Assembly (NCBI GenBank): GCA_018340805.1 | Contig: JACMZG010001870.1 | Location: 48,004,573-48,068,572, forward strand | From: Microvelia longipes | Taxonomy: Eukaryota > Arthropoda > Insecta > Hemiptera > Veliidae | Reading direction: 5' to 3' | Length of the DNA: 64,000 nucleotides | Shown here: one piece after another, positions 57,986 to 64,000 of the stretch | Position numbering within the stretch: position 1 is the first letter of the stretch | Layout of the letters: the number at the start of each line of letters is the position of its first letter | Translations under genes and position numbers: made by a program | The notes under the pieces: generated by a model | Database searches by the model: none | The model's input: the letters and a program-made list of their open reading frames with translations, nothing else | Told to the model about the DNA's origin: nothing

Positions 57986-58822
57986 CCTATCAAAGGAACA
58001 ACATAAGCACATAAAGTGTCGCCGAAGCAAGTGAAACCATTCCCGGAGTTCAAACTTGGTTTGAAACAGAAAAACTTATGATCCAATCGGGGAAAAAGTG
58101 AAAAACCATTTCGGGAAAAAGTTGATCCAACCATTTCATTAAGCTCTGGTGTTTAGCTGCTATAAAGCAAAACATCTCTGAAAACCCCATACAAGAAACA
58201 TGTATCCCTTCTATTACTGCTAAGGAAATTATTATTTTTTAATTAGCGAGATCCAAGCATCTAGCCAAAAAAATAACAGCATTTGCAACAAGAACTGACA
58301 ACGCAACATACAATTAATAATCAGTATATAAACTTAGCTTCTCGCAAAAAAATTAACTTAAAAAGTTAAGTGCAGAGCCAAATCTCGTTGTTAAAAATTT
58401 TTAGATAAAGGTCTCGTTTTCAAAGAGGTTAATCAAGTTTTTTTTAATTTAGTCTATTTTGAAATCTTATTATAACAACAATTATGTCGATATTCGAAGC
58501 ATCTAACACAAACAGGAAGTCGGTGGCTAATTTCGATCACGCGGTGTTCGCTCATAGACTGATTTATCAGTCCACTAGTTTAATCGAAGTTATAAGACTG
58601 GGTGGTCTAAAGGTTTTTTTTACAGATCTCCCAATTGACAAGGTTCTTCTACAAGATTCGATATGAAAGCAGTTGAAGGTTAATGAACCAAATAAAACGA
58701 GTTGAAGGCAGAAAGGTAGAACTTTAGCAGAATTACAGTCCGTCAAAATCATTAAATTATTTCTCAAGTATAAGAAGAACAAACTTCACTTATTATTTCC
58801 GACAAATTAATGGAAAAACTGT
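57986..58822. other. Unassigned; one small ORF of doubtful status
   Basis: The 60-codon plus ORF at 58484-58666 (starting MSIFEASNTN) has a plausible start context and a less biased composition than its neighbours. I recognise no motif and see no exon partner, so it is not called as a gene. Confidence 0.3.
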
Positions 58823-59718
58823 CAAAAATCGGATTCGGGGTACCAAAAAACTTTTTCTCAAAACATAGGATTCGCTGCGCTCATCCTGACTACTTCGGAC
58901 TCGCTTTGCTCGTCCTCAGATGCTGAATACATTCGTTTTATTTCCAGCAGAAACTTATCAAAACACTGACCTTGCACAATGCAGCTTAAATTTTATGATT
59001 CAACAAAAATAGTAAATATACTCGCCGTATTGAAACAAAACTTAGTATAATTATTTAACGCGTAAAGGGATATACATGTACCGAATTTAAATTCAATTGG
59101 ATTATTTTTACGTATACAAGTCATTTGATAAAAATTGCACTAACGCTGATAATAGAATAAAATTTGGCACATATGTAGTTCTTATATCTTACTACACGCT
59201 TGTTAAATTTCAAATAGATCGAAACATTTCTTTGGGTTTTATGGATTTTTGAAAATTTGGCAGCGAAATGATTGTCTGTTATTGGCGTCGTAAAAGCATA
59301 CTCTCCTGGTAACACAACTAGATCAGTAAATTAATTTTTTAAACATGTTTCACCGCTCTAGCATAAATACGCTCAACAGAAACACACCGACAAATGTTTC
59401 TTCGTAAAGTATGTTAACAGACATCATTTTAAAAAAATACTCAAAAGATCTTAAAATCGTCTGTAGTATGACACATGGTTAAAATCAGTTGGCAGCGCGG
59501 GAAAATAATTCGAGGGAGCCAATGAGGTTAGCCCTAGACGTTAATCCACGCCCAAAATTTAATATCATGCTAAGCTCATTGGTTTAACACTATTTACCCA
59601 CGCTGTCAACTGATTTTAACCGTCTGTCATACAATAAAACGGATCATTCAGGTATGCAATTTTTTTCTAACACAATACTATTCTCATATACCTACGGTAT
59701 AACTAAGGAAAAGTAATA
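58823..59718 (-). mobile_element. Family S copy S14, interrupted by a small MITE
   Basis: Minus-strand tail at 58823-58870, 5S-like block at about 58944-58995 (diverged), 'gctgataatagaataaaatt', 'gctctagcataaatacgctc', and the 5' end 'cctacggtataactaaggaa' at about 59690-59712. The 59466-59634 MITE splits the 5' part. Confidence 0.75.
59466..59634. mobile_element. Small foldback MITE nested in S14
   Basis: The left end gtatgacacatggttaaaat is inverted at the right (attttaaccgtctgtcatac), with pairing extending about 35 bp ('cagttggcagcgcggg'). About 169 bp, non-coding. The S14 phrase 'cttaaaa...aaacggat' is split across it. Confidence 0.7.
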
Positions 59719-60239
59719 ATAGATAAATGGGGGACTTCAGAATGATAAAAAGTGAAATAAACTAAATCAGAGAAAGTAAATCGAGGAGAACAAGAAAACA
59801 CATCTGACAGGTGTTCAGTTTTCTCACAGCTAATCTTCGAGTAAATGTGACAGTTAAGTGAAAATCTGTGTCACGATGTGAACAGCCCTTAGTCAGGTAT
59901 ATTGGAATTTGATTCCAGACGACAAAACTTGTTGAAAGTCAAACAACTGAACGAGTCCATAAAAGGTTTTATGGCGATTTTATAAGTTTGCAAAGAGACT
60001 TATGAGAAAGTGGATCCAGATAAACAAGATTCAAAAACTTCTTGTGATTTATTAAATCCTTGAAAATTGTAAATTACTTAGGAATTTGGGGATTCTTAAA
60101 TTTATTTTATAACCGTGGGAAAGAAGTCGTTTAGTATTTAAATTTTATTGTTATTACGTTCCAACTATTCGGAAGGATCGTCTTGTTTATTAAGATTGTA
60201 GATATTTACTGAAGTTCTGAATTTCTTCTTCATTAGTTA
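59719..60239. other. Unassigned sequence
   Basis: No gene or repeat family recognised. Confidence 0.35.
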
Positions 60240-61285
60240 AAGGCGTAAGTGGTATCTTATGCCTGCTGGGGTGTTGGTACACCTGCAGGGGAGATCAGCT
60301 CTAAAGGTGTAGCGTCACCTTCTCAGGTGTTGCCTTAAATGCCTAGGTGTAACTTCGTATTGTGAGGTGTTGTTTCACTTGTTAAGATGTTGCCAAACCT
60401 GCAGGGGAGATCACCTCTAAAGGTGTAGCGTCACCTTCTCAGGTGTTGCCTTAAATGCCTAGGTGTAACTTCGTATTGTGAGGTGTTGTTTCACTTGTTA
60501 AGATGTTGCCAAACCTGCAGGGGAGATCAGCTCTAAAGGTGTAGCGTCACCTTCTCAGGTGTTGCCTTAAATGCCTAGGTGTAACTTCGTATTGTGAGGT
60601 GTTGTTTCACTTGTTAAGATGTTGCCAAACCTGCAGGGGAGATCACCTCTAAAGGTGTAGCGTCACCTTCTCAGGTGTTGCCTTAAATGCCTAGGTGTAA
60701 CGTTCGTATTGTGAGCGTGTTGTTTCACTTGTTAAATTTGCCAAACCTGCAGGGGAGATCACCTCTAAAGGTGTAGCGTCACCTTCTCAGGTGTTGCCTT
60801 AAATGCCTAGGTGTAACTTCGTATTGTGAGGTGTTGTTTCACTTGTTAAGATGTTGCCAAACCTGCAGGAGATACGCCTCATTTAAGGTGTTACCACCTT
60901 CTGAGTTAACCTCGTATTATTGTGAAGTGTTGCCAAAACTGCAAGGGAGATGCCTCACCTCTAAAGGTGTATCATCACCTTCTCACGTGTTGCCTTAAAT
61001 GCCTAGGTGTAACTTCGTATTGTGAAATATTGTTTCACCTGCTAAGGTGTTGCCACACCTGCAGGGGAGATACCTCACCTCCAAAGGCGTTACATTAAAT
61101 GCGTAGGTGTAACCTCGAATTATGAGGTGTTGCTACACTTGCAGGAGAGATGTGCCTCACTTAAGGTAATACCACCTTCATAGGTGTTGCATCACCTCCT
61201 AATGAGTTGCTAGGGTGTTGTCACACCTGCTGACCCATTGTTTTACCTGCAAAGGTGTTGCCTCGGCTCACCTTTTGCCTCATCA
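60240..61285 (+). repeat. 119-bp tandem repeat built of a shorter 'aggtgttgcc' motif
   Basis: Five near-identical 119-bp units (each beginning aacctgcaggggagatcacc) span about 60392-60985, flanked by more divergent units. Inside each unit a short motif, aggtgttgcc or aggtgtaac plus 'tcacctgc'-like bases, recurs about every 18 bp. The long unit therefore arose from an older short repeat. Confidence 0.85.
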
Positions 61286-61334
61286 GCTGAGGTATAAAGT
61301 ATAATACATACCAAATAATTATTCAGCAGTAAAA

Positions 61335-61888
61335 TGTTTGGATCGATTTGACATAAGACACGTATGTATTTATACATAAGAGCAACAATTGTGCCATATT
61401 TCATTACATTACTACTTAGTGCAATATTTATCGAATGCCATATATACGGTCTTAAAAAAAATTAAATTAAAAACAACTAGGAAAATAATTCAAATAAATG
61501 GAAATTTGGTACAAGTATCCCTTTTAGCGATTTTTCATTATGGAAATGACGCTTAAATAAGCGTCATTTCTATAGAATAAATTCGAATACTATGTTTTAT
61601 TTCAGTACGTCAAGTATGTTTACGGTTTTTGTTAGATCGCAAAGGTTAAGCAGCATCGAATGAGGTCAATACCTGGATGGGTAACCGCTGTGGAATAAAA
61701 CGGATTTTATTACTATCTGACGACAAGGGAAGTGAGTTTGAAGGCATACTGAAAAATAAATTAGATTATTTTTATATTTTGTGGCCAGAGTTTGAAATGC
61801 TAAGGATGAAGTGCTAAGGACGTTACGGTTTCGTTATAGCGAAACCGTAACGATAATAAAAAGTTCCGGTACATGGTACCCGATTTGT
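61335..61888 (+). mobile_element. Family S copy S15 with internal hairpin
   Basis: Diverged middle part, a palindrome aaatgacgcttaaataagcg...cattt at 61544-61571, the 5S-like block at 61642-61690, and the tail 'acatggtacccgatttgttt' to 61890. Confidence 0.65.
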
Positions 61889-62364
61889 TTAATAATGTAC
61901 TATTACATTAAATAGTATTAATTTACAGTAAAATAAGTTACTTAAAAAGTATTAAGTAACAATATACTTTTTTCTCACGCTCAATCCACGTTCAAACTTA
62001 CTAAGTCAAGGAAACGACTTAAATAATACAATTTAAAAGATGACTTACTACTTAAACAAATTAGTATTCGACGTTTGACTTCACCCTTTAACCTTTTAAC
62101 TTAACACACGTTTAAGTACTCTCGCTAAGTAACTATAAAATCCATTATGTATTAAGAACAAAAATGAATATGGTAATTCCATGTGTGTGGGTGGATACTG
62201 TCACTACGAATAATAACTTGGCCTAGGACTTCGAGACAAACTTGAACTTTAAAGGTACTTGACTTTGTCAATTATTGTACAACTTTCACAATATCAAAGT
62301 AAGCTAATACTTAAAAATATATTATGATGTAATTGTTTCAATACCTCCGAAAAGAAGGGCGAAC
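61889..62364. other. Unassigned sequence
   Basis: AT-rich, with no gene recognised. Confidence 0.35.
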
Positions 62365-62490
62365 CATTGTATTAGCAACAACCTAACACCTACATTGCAT
62401 TAGCAACAACCTAACACCTACATTGTATTAGCAAACAACCTAATTAGCACAACCTAACACCTACATGTATTAGCAACAACCTAACACATA
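62365..62490 (+). repeat. About 28-bp tandem repeat, four to five copies
   Basis: Units of 'attagcaacaacctaacacc' plus 'tacattgt', with indels. Confidence 0.8.
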
Positions 62491-63234
62491 ACTTTTTCAT
62501 AAAATGTCGAAAATTCAGCTCCTATACGGATTCCAATATTACTAATTGGATTCCATAATATTAAAACTTTGGTGTGTATGTATGTATCAGTGTATGGATG
62601 TGCATATTTCTTGAAAACACGCTACACCTCAAACGGCTGATCCAATTTAAATGAAACTTGACACAAAAATCAAATCCTATGAGATGAAGAATTAAAGTAT
62701 AAAATTAATTCAGCAAAGCAATATCTGACAAAAAAACTTTATAGGACCCTAAAAATTTTTTAGGGATAAAGCTTTTGAGGAAGAATAGGTCCAAATTAAT
62801 ATTAAATAAACTAATTTTGCCGAGCTTACGATATAATTTAATTAAGAACTTTTAGCTTTGAAGATTTATTTAAAGGGGCCTTGGCCCTAAATAAGGAGTT
62901 TTTATTTGTAGATCTTTGTTTAGACCTTAATGTAACTCAACAACATTGTTACCTTTTTTGATTTGAACGGAATTATTTGTTCGTTACTCTAGTTCTTGTC
63001 CAAACATCTATTTTTAGCAACCATGTAACTGTTTTTGTTATTATTTATTATGTTAAGCCTTGAAAAAGATTAAATTATACCGAAAGCTCAGCAAAATTAG
63101 TTTTTAGCGAATTTTCATAATGAAAATGACGCTTATGAGGTTGTTCGGATGACGGAAGTTGAGGGTGGGAGTGAGTGGAATCGGTTCCTATTGGCTTCCT
63201 GATAACAAAAATGTATGTCCGAAAAAAGTTTATA
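62491..63234. other. Dispersed-repeat remnant, no gene
   Basis: 'ctcaaacggctgatccaatt' near 62625 resembles a phrase common in arthropod non-autonomous repeats. 63100-63140 holds the 'agcgaattttcat..gacgcttatgaggttg' motif seen elsewhere in the window. Confidence 0.4.
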
Positions 63235-63240
63235 TATATG

Positions 63241-63330
<90 letters not shown>
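63241..63330. repeat. (TA)n microsatellite
   Basis: About 45 TA dinucleotides. Confidence 0.95.
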
Positions 63331-63337
<7 letters not shown>

Positions 63338-63351
63338 AGAGTTTCTACCCT

Positions 63352-64000
63352 TTCGTATGGCGAACGATAACTCTCGAAGGCGTTCTCAAATTGAAACGAA
63401 ACTTAGCAAATCGCGAGATGTTATGGAGGTTACGAGGCCTATTGTTTATAAAAACATTATGACGTCATCAACCAAAGTTATGACGTCATGAAAAAAAATT
63501 TTTTTTGAAACTTAAAATGGCTTTAAAACAAGGTATCTAGTATTTAGGTAGACGGCTAGCTGAATCGATTAAGACCAATTTCAGCTTAATCGAACCATCA
63601 CAAATGGCGCAATTGGTATATCATATATATATAATTCTTGTATATATGTATACGTCTAGGTCAAAGACTCGTACGATATCTGTTGGGTTCAATAGTGTTA
63701 GAGGGTGGGGATATAGTATAAAAGAGAGACCTCTACCTTTGCTCCATCATGGTAAGCCTACTGTCCAGAGAGACAGGGCAAAAATGGCTTCCACTGAACC
63801 ACGCCGAGCTAATCAGACCGTAAAGAGGAAGAACATCGAAGTAGTCTTTATATGGTCGAAGTTATTCTAAAAACGAATGCGACCAGTTTCAGCTCAATCG
63901 GACAATCCTAAGTGACGCAAACGGTATTTTTATTTTAAAATAATCATGAATATATTTTTTTCAACCTTAAAATTTTACTCAAATAAACAATTTGTTTACA
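63352..64000. other. Dispersed block Q and unassigned end
   Basis: 63356-63420 ('atggcgaacgataactctcg', 'aaggcgttctcaaattgaaa') matches 30062-30110. Around 63470-63490 the phrase 'tgacgtcat' repeats. The 88-codon ORF at 63604-63870 shows no recognisable motif. Confidence 0.4.

Noticed and set aside
58484..58666. Possible small gene of 60 codons.
   Set aside because: No recognisable motif, no splice partner and no conservation information. Length is within chance expectation.

Overview
This window is AT-rich, non-prokaryotic DNA, most likely from an animal and probably an arthropod. The reasons are one gene with a clean GT-AG intron, insect-style non-LTR retrotransposon reverse transcriptase ends, a Penelope-like element, PIF/Harbinger, hAT-like and pogo/Tigger DNA transposons, and tRNA- and 5S rRNA-derived short retroposons. 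I could not identify the species. Many tandem-repeat units carry single-base indels, which could be real divergence or uncorrected long-read error.

Only one locus looks like ordinary host coding sequence. At 7.5-11.2 kb (+) there is a two-exon gene for a 215-residue cysteine-rich protein (exons 7488-7816 and 9889-10207), followed 80 bp later by a 296-codon ORF (10288-11178) with an internal repeat. I recognise neither protein family. The 2.07 kb intron is filled by concentric foldback repeats and a retroposon fragment.

The rest is repeats. Tandem arrays lie at 4.98-6.17 kb (48-bp unit), 13.9-17.5 kb (42-bp units, then about 34 copies of an 87/91-bp satellite with dimeric and other higher-order order), 19.1-20.5 kb, 25.4-25.9 kb, 53.6-54.0 kb and 60.2-61.3 kb (119-bp unit), with long (TA)n tracts at 24.4, 34.0, 34.4-34.6, 42.6, 43.5, 50.7 and 63.2 kb. 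The commonest dispersed element, about 15 pieces and here called family S, is a retroposon of roughly 0.8-1 kb. It carries a 5S rRNA-like internal promoter block near its 3' end and a tail with repeated GAGCGAAGCGAG-type motifs.

Other families named here are: V, a MITE with CTAGAGGGG-type ends, five copies; W, 8-bp target duplications, three copies; X, hAT-like, 8-bp duplications, two copies; Z, a 228-bp MITE, two copies; and SINE-T, a tRNA-headed 542-574 bp SINE, two copies with 12-bp duplications.

Protein remnants are a Myb/SANT-like Harbinger exon (1.2-1.3 kb), a CENP-B-type DNA-binding region inside a pogo element (41.0-41.3 kb), non-LTR reverse transcriptase and RNase H pieces (29.3, 32.3-33.3, 38.2-39.2 and 42.9 kb), and a Penelope reverse transcriptase plus GIY-YIG endonuclease (52.3-53.0 kb, minus).

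The most interesting structure is at 36.0-37.0 kb. A Penelope-like inverted dimer carrying two outward-facing hammerhead-ribozyme motifs sits in a hAT-like element, which itself sits in a MITE. Each level has recognisable junctions or an empty-site comparison. I saw no prokaryote-type operon, CRISPR array or complete virus, and no intact autonomous transposon.
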